From positions 558,001 through 622,000 of the forward strand of contig JAJJXM010000006.1 of NCBI GenBank assembly GCA_024516155.1: a stretch of 64,000 nt of DNA, read 5' to 3'. Each line of letters starts with the position of its first letter. Position 1 is the first letter of the stretch. Below, in pieces: positions 1-10,863 of the stretch. The translations under genes and the position numbers were made by a program. Below the pieces are notes generated by a model. That model searched no databases. It was given only the letters and a program-made list of their open reading frames with translations, and was not told where the DNA came from. This DNA is from Pyronema omphalodes (lineage: Eukaryota > Ascomycota > Pezizomycetes > Pezizales > Pyronemataceae).

Positions 1-46
1 CAGGGCTATCGGTATATATATATATATATATGTATGTTATGTAAGT

Positions 47-280
47 ACATAACATACATAACATACATAACATACATAACATACATAACATACATAACAT
101 ACATAACATACATAACATACATAACATACATAACATACATAACATACATAACATACATAACATACATAACATACATAACATACATAACATACATAACATA
201 CATAACATACATAACATACATAACATACATAACATACATAACATACATAACATACATAACATACATAACATACATAACAT
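47..280. repeat. Minisatellite, 26 exact copies of a 9-mer
   Basis: The unit ACATAACAT repeats 26 times (234 bp) with no substitution that I can see. It is preceded by TGTATGTTATGTA (about 31-43), the reverse complement of array sequence, so the left edge can fold back on the array. Unit length is a multiple of three, so open frames of Tyr-Val-Met or Tyr-Ile-Thr repeats run through it; these are by-products, not genes. Confidence 0.95.
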
Positions 281-333
281 ATTGTATTGTATTGTATTGT
301 ATTGTATTTTATTGTATTTTATTTTATTTTATT
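281..333. repeat. Pentanucleotide tract (TATTG / TATTT)
   Basis: Directly abuts the 9-mer array. Several copies of ATTGT pass into ATTTT-type units, so two repeat classes sit next to each other with no unique DNA between them. Confidence 0.8.
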
Positions 334-425
334 AAGGATAAAACAGTATATATACTCTCATATATAAGCACTTTCTGGATACGTTTGATGGTTAATGCTG
401 TATTTTGTTTTTGGAGAGTTGGAGA

Positions 426-641
426 GTTGAGGAAGTTGAGGAAGTTGAGGAAGTTGAGGAAGTTGAGGAAGTTGAGGAAGTTGAGGAAGTTGAGGAAGTT
501 GAGGAAGTTGAGGAAGTTGAGGAAGTTGAGGAAGTTGAGGAAGTTGAGGAAGTTGAGGAAGTTGAGGAAGTTGAGGAAGTTGAGGAAGTTGAGGAAGTTG
601 AGGAAGTTGAGGAAGTTGAGGAAGTTGAGGAAGTTGAGGAA
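426..641. repeat. Minisatellite, 24 exact copies of a 9-mer
   Basis: The unit GTTGAGGAA repeats 24 times (216 bp) without visible variation, preceded by two diverged copies (GGAGAGTTGGAGA). Read on the plus strand it gives (Val-Glu-Glu)n or (Leu-Arg-Lys)n frames with no domain or splice context, so I do not call a gene. From 642 to about 930 the DNA is AT-rich and I see no feature. Confidence 0.95.
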
Positions 642-940
642 ATTAAATAATTCAGAAAACTAGGAAAAGTAAGAAATTAAGAAATTAAGAAATCAGGAAA
701 ATAGGAAATCCTGATATTAAACCCAGTCCAAAACACAGAAGTATCTATTATCTAAGCTAAATTACATATTCATTACATATAATCGATATTATAAGTTATA
801 TAAGTAATAAGTTATAACTGCGTTTTAGATCCCTTTTTTTAAAGATATTTATATTTATTTCTTGATTTCTTGATTATTTGATGATATGATTAATATGAGG
901 TTAATATCAACCCCAATATGTTTTTTTTCTTTGTAGTTCC

Positions 941-1300
941 TTACAGTTCTTTACAGTTCCTTACAGTTCCTTACAGTTCCTTACAGTTCCTTACAGTTCC
1001 TTACAGTTCCTTACAGTTCCTTACAGTTCCTTACAGTTCCTTACAGTTCCTTACAGTTCCTTACAGTTCCTTACAGTTCCTTACAGTTCCTTACAGTTCC
1101 TTACAGTTCCTTACAGTTCCTTACAGTTCCTTACAGTTCCTTACAGTTCCTTACAGTTCCTTACAGTTCCTTACAGTTCCTTACAGTTCCTTACAGTTCC
1201 TTACAGTTCCTTACAGTTCCTTACAGTTCCTTACAGTTCCTTACAGTTCCTTACAGTTCCTTACAGTTCCTTACAGTTCCTTACAGTTCCTTACAGTTCC
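941..1300. repeat. Minisatellite, 36 copies of a 10-mer
   Basis: The unit TTACAGTTCC repeats 36 times (360 bp). Only the first copy (941-950, ending TTCT) differs; a weaker copy TTGTAGTTCC precedes it at 931-940. A 10-bp unit shifts the reading frame, so the 158-codon open frame through it reflects all three frames being free of stops, not coding selection. Confidence 0.95.
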
Positions 1301-1771
1301 TGGTAATATTAATATTATAACTATTACAGTCGAATTCAATTCCTCAGATCAAGATTATTTAGAGTACCTAGAGTATCTAGAGTACCTACGCTGAATTTGT
1401 AGTTGCGAGTGTAATGATGTGGAAAAGAAGTATAATCCTGATTGTTTAATGCAGATTATAGATTGTGGATTGTGTACTAATATTATATTTACTAATTATA
1501 TGATATATATGATGCAAGATATTCTAAATCAAATCCCATCCCAAATGTCCCAAATTATTACAGTTTCAAATTACCAAAATCCCAAAGTCTAAAAGTCCCA
1601 AAAATCCAAAAAACGCCAGTAATCTATAATATATGCGATCCCGTATAAACCATCCAAAAATTACTCCCACCTGTATGATATATCCCAAGCCCCACTTTAT
1701 CTATAACCCAAAACCCCTCCTCATCTCCAACCCCTTCCTTCCTCCTCCAAACCCCATCTCCCTCAATCCCC
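1301..1771. other. Intergenic, no gene seen
   Basis: AT-rich to 1560, then C-rich on the plus strand towards the RNase H-like relic. A short GAGTACCTA/GAGTATCTA triplication lies at 1360-1390. No coding exon, tRNA or promoter could be supported. Confidence 0.5.
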
Positions 1772-2584
1772 CTACCACCCCTTAACCGGCGCCAACCCTC
1801 TCCCCCTACTAAGCCCATCAGCCAACGTATTCTCCGCCCCCCTAATCCACTTCATAACAACAACGACCCTTCCCATTCTCACCAACTGATCAAACCTATC
1901 CCTCTCCTGCCTGAGAACCCTAGGGATCTTCAAACCACCACCAAAAGTCTCCCCCTGCAACCCTCTACTAAACGCCACAACCGTCGCAACATTATCACAA
2001 TGCACCACAACTTTATTCCCCACAAACTGTCCCGTTTCAATCCCCCTTGTAATCCCCGCCAACACTGCTGCTGCTTCCCTCTTGTTCTGGTCGGGCGAAC
2101 GTATGCTGGAGGAAAATATCGAACTCGGAGATAGATACCGAAGGTTTGGATACTTGCGGACGGGATAGAAGTAGCCCCCGATACCGCGAGAGGAGGCGTC
2201 CGTGTACATGTGGTAGGTTGTTGGCGGTGGTTGATGGGATTTGGGGGTCTTGGGGAATTTGCTGGGCTTGGGGGGTTTGGTAAGGTGCCGGGGTTGTGGT
2301 TTTGAGGGCTTGGAAAGGCGGAGGTGCGGTTTGTGGGGGGTTGGTTGTGCGCGGGTGTAGGAGGTGGTGGAGAAGGAGGAGGTGAATAATCTAGTTGGCG
2401 GTGATAATGTTGTTTTTGATGGTGATAATGATGTGGATATAGCACCGCTGATTTTTAGATGCGAAAATAAAGTGGTGATATTAGGAGTTGTTGTGGTGGT
2501 TGTTGAGGTTGGAGAATAATTCCGTTGGTGAAGAATATTACGACATGTAAAACGGAGGATTGATATGTTGTGGAGGGAATTCAT
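1772..2584 (-). pseudogene. RNase H-like retroelement relic
   Basis: An open frame of 270 codons. The last ~145 residues (from about 2216 down to 1772) look like the RNase H-like domain of retroelement polyproteins: a YTDAS start, an NKREAAAV helix, a VHCDNVATV strand and an IRGAENTLADGLSR ending. This order (DAS, E in a helix, DN, then N..AD.LSR) is typical of RNase H in Ty3/DIRS-type elements. The first ~125 residues are Ser/Thr/Pro-rich and match nothing I know; they are probably satellite-derived. No reverse transcriptase, integrase or LTR is seen on either side, so I infer a decayed fragment. A short single-copy host protein is the alternative. Confidence 0.6.
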
Positions 2585-2649
2585 TTTTTTGGTGGATGGA
2601 AATACCGGTTGTTGTGGTGTTGTAGTGTTGTGGTGGTGGTGTTTTTGAT

Positions 2650-2835
2650 CTAGTTACCGCAATTGTCGCAATATCGCAGTATCGCCGTCGCAGTATCGCA
2701 GTATCGCAATCGCAGTATCGCAGTCGCAATCGCAAAATCGCAAAACCCAAAGTCGCAGTCGCAGTCGCAGTCGCAAAAATCCAAATCCCCAATCTCAAAG
2801 CCCGATGTCGCAGTCGCAGTCGCAGTCTCGAAAAA
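2650..2835. repeat. Hexanucleotide array (TCGCAG/ATCGCA)
   Basis: Imperfect units of TCGCAG, TCGCAA and ATCGCAGT alternate for about 180 bp, interrupted around 2740-2805 by CCCAAAGTCG-type sequence. It lies just upstream of the RNase H-like relic (on that strand) and generates the spurious Ala-Thr and Ser-Gln open frames in this region. Confidence 0.9.
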
Positions 2836-3842
2836 TCGCAATTAAAAAAAATCCTCTTTCTTTCTTTCTATCACAACAATTAACCCGCAGCAATCACAAA
2901 AGAAGGGGTGAGGGGGGCAGCGGGAGTAACCATACCTTTATCACCAACCTTCCAAATCCACGCTTTCCTTCAATCTCAATCTCAATCTCAAATACCAATA
3001 CCAATACCAATACCAATATTACAATCAATATCTGAGCGTTTTTTATCTCCGTGTGCATTATGGACTGGGCCTTCTATGTCTTATCTTATTTCACATTTTT
3101 TTTGGAACCCGTGCTTTTTTTTTCGGAGTACTGTAGACCTTTCTATTTCTTTTTCGTTATGCGGGAAGTGTTTTTTGCTGGATGGAAAGGGGTACTGCAG
3201 CTTGTCGTTGGATATGAAATGGTTGAATGGTATACTTCTACTCCAGGAGGGATGCAAATAAACAATAATGAAACTCTGGACATCTCGTTTCGTTGCAATA
3301 GATAAAGTAACTTGGCGCTTCCTTTCCCTCGCAATCTACTCTTTGTATATGAGAAGATACTACATGGATAGATAAGAACTCGGGGAGCTGGGGAGTTGGG
3401 GAGATATGGACATGCTGAATAGCAGCCAGTTGATAATTCATGGCTTCTGCAGTCTGGTAACTCGCACCTGTCGCACCTGTCGCACCTGTCGCACCTATTA
3501 ATCCACATCTGATACCCAGTATCTAGCACCCGTTACCTAGTAATTCGTATCTGTTTCACAAAACCTAGAAACCTCAAGCTATAAACAATATCCCATATAA
3601 ATACAGCAAATAAAAGAAAAGACTCACGATACTTTTCATCATCATCGAGCTCCAAGCTCCCAGCTCCCCATAGCTCCAAGCTCTAAGCTCCAAGCTCTAA
3701 GCTCAACAGCCCCACCCGCCGTATCTACCATTCCAAGCGTCCGAGCCCCAGCGTAGCCCCAGCGTAGCACACCGGTAAACTAAAAATATCCACCTCCAGT
3801 ATCTATCCATATACCGGCATACCAAGCTCAATACTATGAAGC
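2836..3842. other. Intergenic with short satellites
   Basis: Contains TCTCAA and ATACCA hexamer runs (about 2970-3026), a CACCTGTCG 9-mer in about four copies (3467-3495) and CTCCAAGCTCTAAG-like copies (3647-3703). Between these I see only chance open frames. Confidence 0.6.
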
Positions 3843-4212
3843 TACAGTCGACTCGGGTTATAAGGGTACTATCTATAAGAATACCCACTGTAGAAGGGTA
3901 CCTGCCGCGGTCCCGACGGTTTTTGTATGGGAATTAAGGGTATCACAGTGTACTAGAATATCCTTATGAAAATGCCGAAAATTTGTATGGTACCCTTATA
4001 CAGTGGGGCAGCTGGTGATGTGGCTATAGTACAATTTGTGTGGCTATGGTGCAATTTGTGTGGCGCTAGGACTCCACTTACCTCCGCACTACCCCGGCTC
4101 TGTGCATCTCGATCAATCACTCGTACCAAGCCTCTCGGTCTTTAAGAATTTACATCATATAAGGGTAGACCCTTTCGGTCCCGGCGTACCCTTATAGACC
4201 GAGTCGACTGTA
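3843..4212. mobile_element. Non-autonomous TIR element, copy 1 (366 bp)
   Basis: The element runs from CAGTCGACTCGG (3845) to its inverted counterpart CCGAGTCGACTG (ending 4210) and is flanked by TA on both sides. About 27 terminal bases pair; the inner part of each terminus is (T)TATAAGGGTAC. The body contains several further TAAGGGTA/TACCCTTA motifs in both orientations, a subterminal arrangement often seen where a transposase binds. It has no transposase frame. It is homologous, in opposite orientation, to the copy at 61474-61844: both share GGTCCCGACG, TTTTTGTATGGGAA and AAATGC.GAAAA in the same order. A TA target and CAGTC ends suggest a Tc1/mariner, pogo/Fot-like MITE. The 10-mer TATGAAGCTA occurs on both flanks (3835-3844 and 4211-4220). 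Confidence 0.85.
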
Positions 4213-5126
4213 TGAAGCTATGTGCCGCAACGCACGGATCCTCTCCGCTACTCTCCGCTACGCTAAGCTGCGCTATAACGGCTTCTAGAAGCAAAGAAGC
4301 GGGAAGGAAGGAAGCAGGAGGGAAGGAAGCAAGGAAGCGAAAAAGGAAGCGAAAAAGGAAAAGAAGGGAAAGAAGGAAAGAAGGTCTTAGGGTACGGAAA
4401 CGTGTCGGCGGTTGACTAATCGGTAAATTATAGAGGATTATGGATTGGGGATAGATAGGGTGGGGGAGGGGGGGGAAGGGTAGGGAAGGGGACAAGATGA
4501 GGGATGATGGCGAGGGGGAGGAGGGTAGGTTATGGATGAGATGGGGATGAGAATGTTTTTTATTGATTTTATTGATTCTTTTTTTCCCCTGATGTTTCTT
4601 TTTTTGATGATGTTTTTTGATGGTGTTTTTTTTGATGGTATTTTTTTTGATGGTGTTTTTTTTTGGTGTTTTTTTGATGGTGTTTTTTTTGATGGTATTT
4701 TGTTTTTGCTATTTTGTTTTTGCTATTTTGTTTTTGCCATTTTGTTTTTGCTTTTTTTTATGGTGTTTTTTTGGTGTTTTTTTATGGTGTTTTTTTTGAT
4801 GGTGTTCCTTTTTTTTTGCTATTTTTTTTGTTGTTTCTTCCTTCCTATCCTATCCCTTCCTATCCTATCCTTTTCCCTTCCTACCACTTCCCTTCCTGCC
4901 ACTTCCTATCCTATCCCTTCATATTCCTTCTCTTTCCTATCCTTTTCTTTCCATCCCTTCCATCCCTTCCATCAATAAAATGCAATACAACATAATGCAA
5001 CACAACATAATTCAATCCAATGCAACATAATACAACATAATGAAACTGTAACTGTACTGTAACTATAAAAAAATAATACATACCTTTCACTCATTTATTT
5101 CTTTATCTCCTTCTGTTCCTTCCGTC
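4213..5126. other. Low-complexity intergenic DNA
   Basis: A purine-rich GGAAGGAAGC-like tract (4290-4385) is followed by a G-rich stretch, a T-rich stretch built on TTTTTTGATGGTG (4600-4830), a CCTATCCTATCC-like tract (4840-4980) and AATGCAACATAAT-like copies (4980-5040). The Phe-rich open frames here are compositional. No gene supported. Confidence 0.6.
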
Positions 5127-5135
5127 CCCCAAAAA

Positions 5136-5343
5136 CTAAAAAACTAAAAAACTAAAAAACTAAAAAACTAAAAAACTAAAAAACTAAAAAACTAAAAAAC
5201 TAAAAACTAAAAAACTAAAAAACTAAAAAACTAAAAAACTAAAAAACTAAAAACTAAAAACTAAAAAACTAAAAAACTAAAAACTAAAAACTAAAAAACT
5301 AAAAAACTAAAAAACTAAAAAACTAAAAACTAAAAAAACTAAA
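5136..5343. repeat. Array of AAAAACT / AAAAAACT units
   Basis: About 26 units of 7 or 8 bp (ACT followed by five or six A) over ~205 bp. The two unit lengths are mixed, as expected from slippage in the A run. Confidence 0.9.
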
Positions 5344-7415
5344 GAGGCTTTGGGGGCAGATGGGGGGCAGGTGAGTGATGACAGATGGATGACAGATGAG
5401 TAGCAGATGACAGATGGGTAGCAGATGGGGGGCAGATGACAGATGACAGATGACAAGTGACGATACCAGATACCAGATGGCAGATAGCAAATATCAGATA
5501 TCAAGTAATAACCAGCAACCCCATTTTATTATAATTTTTCCTACGATTCCAACCAAAACTCCCAACCATATATCCAGTCTACCTAGTAAAATCATAAACC
5601 AGGTATGTAAACCGAACTGACAATTCACAGATAGTTGGTGTAGTTTTGGTGTTCCGGATTTACAGTTTGGGGTCCATATATAGAACCAGGTAACCCCAGT
5701 GGCACTGATTAAACGGACTCGGACTCGATAAATACAAACCCAGTTTAACCGCATCGATCAGGAACCAGTGCTTGCAGGAATAAATACTGTATTAAACCTT
5801 CTTTGAACCCACCGATGGCCGTGTCTGCCAATATCTTAACCCTCCTCATTTCATCAGCTTCTATCTAGTAACCAGATTCCCCAATCTTTACGACATGGCT
5901 ATGAGAATGCCCTCAGTTCCCACAATGACTGCCAAGTCTGAGCTGCTGCTTTCGGAATGCAAGCGAATCATTATATCAGACCTTCATTGACTGCAGGCAG
6001 ATACTCTGGAAGCCATTGATGGGTTCAATAGCTTCAATCCTAGGCGTCAGTTGTGATTTCTGGCGATCAATTTAGGATAGAATTTTGTTATGTATGCACT
6101 GAATAATATATATTGCCCGGCCTTAAGGTCATAAACCAATTCCTCTAGCTAGACAAACCAGTTTTCGCAGTTTTTAAACAGTTCACATGGGTTGCCTGCC
6201 AAGCTTTGTATTCAGTTTATTGGTTTTTGTAGTTTAACTAGTTTAACCAGTTTATACTACTGATAGTAAACTGAATTGGGTCGCCGTACAGTTCTCATAT
6301 TCCAACAGTCCGTACAGTCCGTACAGTCCGTACAGTCCGTTTTGGTCGTCATTTTGAACTAGTTTGTACGACTGGGAGGTCTGGACGTAGGATGAGCTAG
6401 CACTTGGGAGGACAAAGAGAGACAGCAAGATGGAGATGGAGATTGAGATCTTAGTGAGTAGCATTGGATAACGAGCAAAGATATCATTGACAGAACCAAG
6501 ATAACGAGGAGATGCATACGCCAAGGCAATATCCACCTCCACAAACCGTCACAGCACAGAGCACGGCTCAACAGGCACTCTTCAACATAAAATGCAGAGT
6601 AACGAAATTTAACGGAATATAAAGTAATTCAATGAGTTGTCTTTCATTTTATTTCCATATTTCCATATTTCCATCTATCCCCGGACCCCTGGAAATTAAA
6701 AACTAAAAACCAAAAACTAGTTCTCGCAACATTAAATAGTCTCTGTTGCCTCTTCCATCTCCCTCCATCCGCAATCCGCCAGTTCCTTCTTACTTCTACT
6801 TGCTACTTTGTACCTTCTTATCTACCCTATCTCGTCTTATCTTCCCAATAAATCCCATCAACCAACCAAGCAAGTATCTACCAAAAAGATAACAAAAGAC
6901 AAAAACAGAAACATCCAAATCGGTATATAATATACAAAAAAAGAAAAAAAAAAAAACTCTTCGCACCAATCCCAATGCATTATCGCAAATCCACAAACCA
7001 CAAACTTCAAACTTCGAACTTCAAAAAAAAAGATCAAAACCACAACCCTTCAAAAAAAAAGAAAGCAAAAAAAAAAACAGAAATAACGCCATTCTCTCTT
7101 CTATGATAATAATCAGAAAACAAAACAAAACAATATAAACAAAACAAAAAAATTCTCGGTGTAAGTGTTGGTGTATGTAGATGATAGATGATAGATGATA
7201 GTAGATGGTAACAGTGAATAAGTTATGTTATGTTATGTTATGCTGTTAGTTCAGACAACAAGGGGAAAGGGAAAGAGGAAAAGGAAAGAGGAAAGAGGAA
7301 AGAGGAGGAATTCCCAACTCCCAACTCGAGCTTGGCAGTTTATGGGCTTCTGGGCTTATTCATTCAACATTATGTATGCTATGTAGGATATATGCAGGTA
7401 GGTATGCTCTCTTTA
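5344..7415. other. Intergenic, no gene seen
   Basis: About 2 kb without a supported gene. It holds GACAGATGA-like copies (5375-5460), a CCGTACAGT 9-mer in four copies (6309-6340), A-rich tracts (6930-7150), a GATAGATGATA run (7180) and a GGAAAGAGGAAA tract (7264-7305). Repeated AACCAGTTT-like words around 5560-6270 may mark an old degraded element, but no boundary can be drawn. Confidence 0.5.
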
Positions 7416-10400
7416 TTATAAGAATCCAGTAAGTTTAGCTTGATGAACAGCCAGTTCTGCTTTCATTCTTTTAGTTGATCGTAAAGCCTCATCCCTAAAC
7501 AACCATAGCAATTATCATTAGTCATCAACCCTCAGTCTTGCAGTATCTTTATATGAAAGAGTGGGGGAAAAAAAAACACTCACCTCTCGGTCTGTAATTG
7601 CAACACCTCTATTTGCGCTGCATTCATTCTCTGAACAACTTCACTCATCTCATCATCTGCATCTCCGAGTGCCCGTTCCAAATCCTTGATTCTCTTCGAC
7701 AGCACCTCTGTCTTACTAGCATCCGCCTGACTGAGCTTCCTAACACTAGTCCACTCCAAGTTTGGTGTTCTCAGCAGAGGGGAGGTGATAGGACTTCTAG
7801 ATCCCGGGCTGGGGACTTTAAGAGTTGAAGCCCTAAGTCTCTTCAACTGACTAGTATGAGTTTCTCTAATCCTTCTAATTTCATCTTCATGAGCGACGAC
7901 AGCATCCTCCGCCATTTGTTGTGCCTCTACAACCCGATCCTCAAGTTGTCTCAACTTATTTTGTAGATCATTAATTTTCTTCGCAGAGGCTTTTTGTTCA
8001 TTTTCTCCACGCTGGATACATTCCGCTAAGCGATCCCTGAGCGCGGCATTACTTTCGATTTGCGCGCGGACTTGAATAGCAAGTTCCTCACACCGCTCGG
8101 AAGATATCCGGAGCTGCACGGCTAGGGACCGTTCCTCTACCATATGCTGAGATTCCGCACGGGCGAGAGAGTCAGCGCGGGCACGGTGACCGGCGCTTTC
8201 TGCTATTGCCAAATCTCGCTCTGTTTCGGCTTCGGCAAGGGAAGTTCGGAGCTTTTCGATAGTGGCAGCATTGGCGGCGTTTGCAGCTGCGAGTTTAGCG
8301 GCATCATCCAGGGACTCCCCATCAGCTTCTAGCTGGTCTAATCGCTGTAGAGAACGCTCATGGAGGATTTGTAGATCCTTGTAAGCCTGTTGTAAACTCA
8401 TAGATGGCTGACTCGGATTGCTGTTGGATCTTGAACGGCCGTGTTTAAGCTCGGAAATCTCCTTGCTCAAACGCTGATGAGAATTACGGAGCTCATCGTG
8501 TTGAGCCAAGAGGTCGTCATGTTCTTGTAGTAAAGCTCGTAGTGTAGTAGTTTCTTGTTCAGCTTTTTCTAGGTCCATCTTGAGTGTTCCCAGTGAGCGC
8601 TCGCAAACAAATTTCTGATCCAAGGCATCGTCGGCTCGTTGACGGAGGCGGTCGACTTCGCGGCGGAGGGCTGAGACTTCGGTATCGCGGGATCGTTGCT
8701 TTGAGGGGTTTCGAGCCCGTTCCCGTTCGGTTTCGAGGGCGGCGATTTTGGCGCGCGCCTTTTTGGATTCGTAAACTTGTCGGTCCCGGAGTCCCTTTAA
8801 AGCTTTGTGTAAGGCGTCTCGTTGGGCTTCGACATCTTTTAGGCGTTCGAGAAGGGATTCGCGGTCTTTAGCTGCCAAGCCGCTCATGGGAGACATAGGG
8901 GCGATCATAGAGTTTCTGCCAGTAGAAGGGATGAAAGAAGTTGGGGGACCACTCATAGAGTAGCGGTTTTTGGGGGCAGAGCCACCGGTCTGAAGTTGTT
9001 GAAGCTTGGGAAGGGGCGCAATCTTAAAGTCCGGTAGGGAGTCGGATTTTTCTTTATTTGAGGCGGTCAAAGAGGCGTTTTCTGATTTTAGTTTTTCGAT
9101 CTCTTGTTGCAATCTAGTAGTGTCATAAGATAGCTTTCGATTTTCTGCAGCTTCGGTTTCCAATCCTTCTACTCGGCTTTGCAATTCAGGGACGATTTCA
9201 TTTTTGAAATTGTCGCGTTCTGCCTGGCATGCATCCAATTCCGCCTTCAGGGAGGTGAGAAGATTCTGGAAATTCTCCTTCATAGACCGCTCCTCGGATA
9301 ATCGCCGCTTTGCCTCCGAAAGTTGCTTCTCCAAATTCAAAATCTTGGGTAAAGCATCTGGAGATACCGGGGCAATTCCAGAGGTCTGTGGACTTAGTAT
9401 CCCATCCTGAGGTTGAGCAGATGGTATATTTACCTTATTTACCAGGTCCTCCAACTCCCTGGCCTGGTGCTCTGCAAGTCTTCGCTTTTCTCTTTCCGCC
9501 TGGACTTGTTCCAAGAGTTCTAGCCTCATCTGTGCCTTTTCTTGCTCGACTCTTCTAACTATCTTTTCTGCGTCCATCTTTTCAACATCTCTCGAGCCAA
9601 TTCTGACCGGGGTTCCAATGTCGGAGAAATAATCGCTGGTGCGCCGTTGGTCAATGCTGGTGTTAGTCTCACCATCTCCCCGCGCAGCTGCTTCAGCTTG
9701 TAATCTTTCAATCAAATTCTCCAAATCCATTTCTCTCCTAATGCTCGCAGCTAGATCTGCTGAAACCATTCTAACTTCCTGCTCAATGGCTTCTACGGTA
9801 GTCGGGGAATTCGGAAACATGTCGACCTCCGAAAATACCCCAGTTCTGGGGGATAAACCGCCGTCTCTTCCGTTTGCGAGCGATGTATCGATAGCTGAAG
9901 GTAAATATTTCGATTTTGGTGAAATGGCAACCGACGGCGCTAGCGAAGCTCGATTCCCGTGTTCATCTATTCTAACTTCCGGAGGTCCTACATTCCCGCC
10001 TTGCTCAGATTGGCTGCCCCAACGAAAAAAGTTTGTAAATCTGTTTGGGGATTTTGATTTACGGGAGTCGTCGGTTTCAATTGATCCAGATAAATCCGGG
10101 ATAGCAATATGAGGTTGTTGTGGGGGCATCATTGTTGCTGCCATTTTAATATTCTCTGTAGCTGTTGTTGATGCGCTTCGTATATGTTGTGTAGTAGTAG
10201 CGGGTTCAATAATTCGTGATCGATTGGTACTGGTGTTTAGGCTTGATACACTGATGAACCTCGCATGGTTTGATGAAACGGGAGGTCGGGGAAACGCGCG
10301 CTGCTGCTGAGATGGTTCGGGGGCTGAAACTCGGGCGGTTGCTACGTCCCACTGGCCGGGATGTGATCGAGGTTGCTCTTCGCGATATGATCTGGAAACC

Positions 10401-10863
10401 AAACTCTGTGTCAGAGGTGCGCAAGGACATCATCATATAAGCTCGGGTCAAAGCCGCACCTGTTCAGACCTCCAGAAATAATATGCGGCGAGGGAAGCAC
10501 GGGAGAATCTGGGCATGGGTAGCCGTCAAAGACCTTTACCGGCTGGATTGTTGGCGGCGTCGGTTCAGGAGATTTTAGGGCTGGTGGAAGCGACGGCCTG
10601 TGTGTAGGTGGCTTCGGAAAGTGCTCGGGAGTCGTACGCCCAAGATTGTTAAGAGGAGCTGCAGGTAAGGTAGAGGCAGAACCGAGGGATTGCGGTACAG
10701 GTTTCCTTCTTATTGGCGATTGTCTCGGAGAAACGATTGACTGCTTCGTGAGGGGCGGAGGAGAATTAAAAGGAGAGACGACATGAGAAAAGACATTTGG
10801 AGGCGAACGATCGCTACTGTATCGATCGGGCGCTTGATTCTGGAAGGTCGCGGTGGAGCTCAT
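7416..10863 (-). CDS. Large fungal coiled-coil protein (M-protein-repeat type)
   Basis: Three exons: 10863-10460, 10391-7584 and 7494-7416, giving 1096 residues. Intron 1 starts GTGCGG, has a CTGAC branch point and ends TTTCCAG; intron 2 starts GTGAGT and ends TTTAG. The frame is kept through both, and the last exon adds about 26 residues ending KLTGFL. The first ~330 residues are Pro/Ser-rich and probably disordered. From about residue 335 to 935 long stretches of heptad-like Glu/Lys/Arg/Leu sequence predict coiled coil, interrupted near residue 600 by a Ser/Pro linker. A last block (about 985-1096) with SKRIKDLERALGDADDEM looks conserved-like. Proteins of this type are often annotated as M-protein-repeat or Uso1-like in fungi; a scaffold or cytoskeletal role is inference. 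No catalytic domain is visible. The start has no in-frame ATG upstream in the exon. Confidence 0.85.

Noticed and set aside
6..663. Open frames of Tyr-Val-Met, Tyr-Ile-Thr, Leu-Arg-Lys and Val-Glu-Glu repeats
   Set aside because: They are translations of perfect 9-mer satellites, open in several frames and on both strands.
47..1300. Regularly spaced repeats that might suggest a CRISPR array
   Set aside because: The units are contiguous with no unique spacers, there are no cas genes, and the genome is eukaryotic.
4532..4995. Phe-rich frame that looks like a multi-pass membrane protein
   Set aside because: It comes from the T-rich low-complexity tract; all hydrophobicity is from TTT codons.
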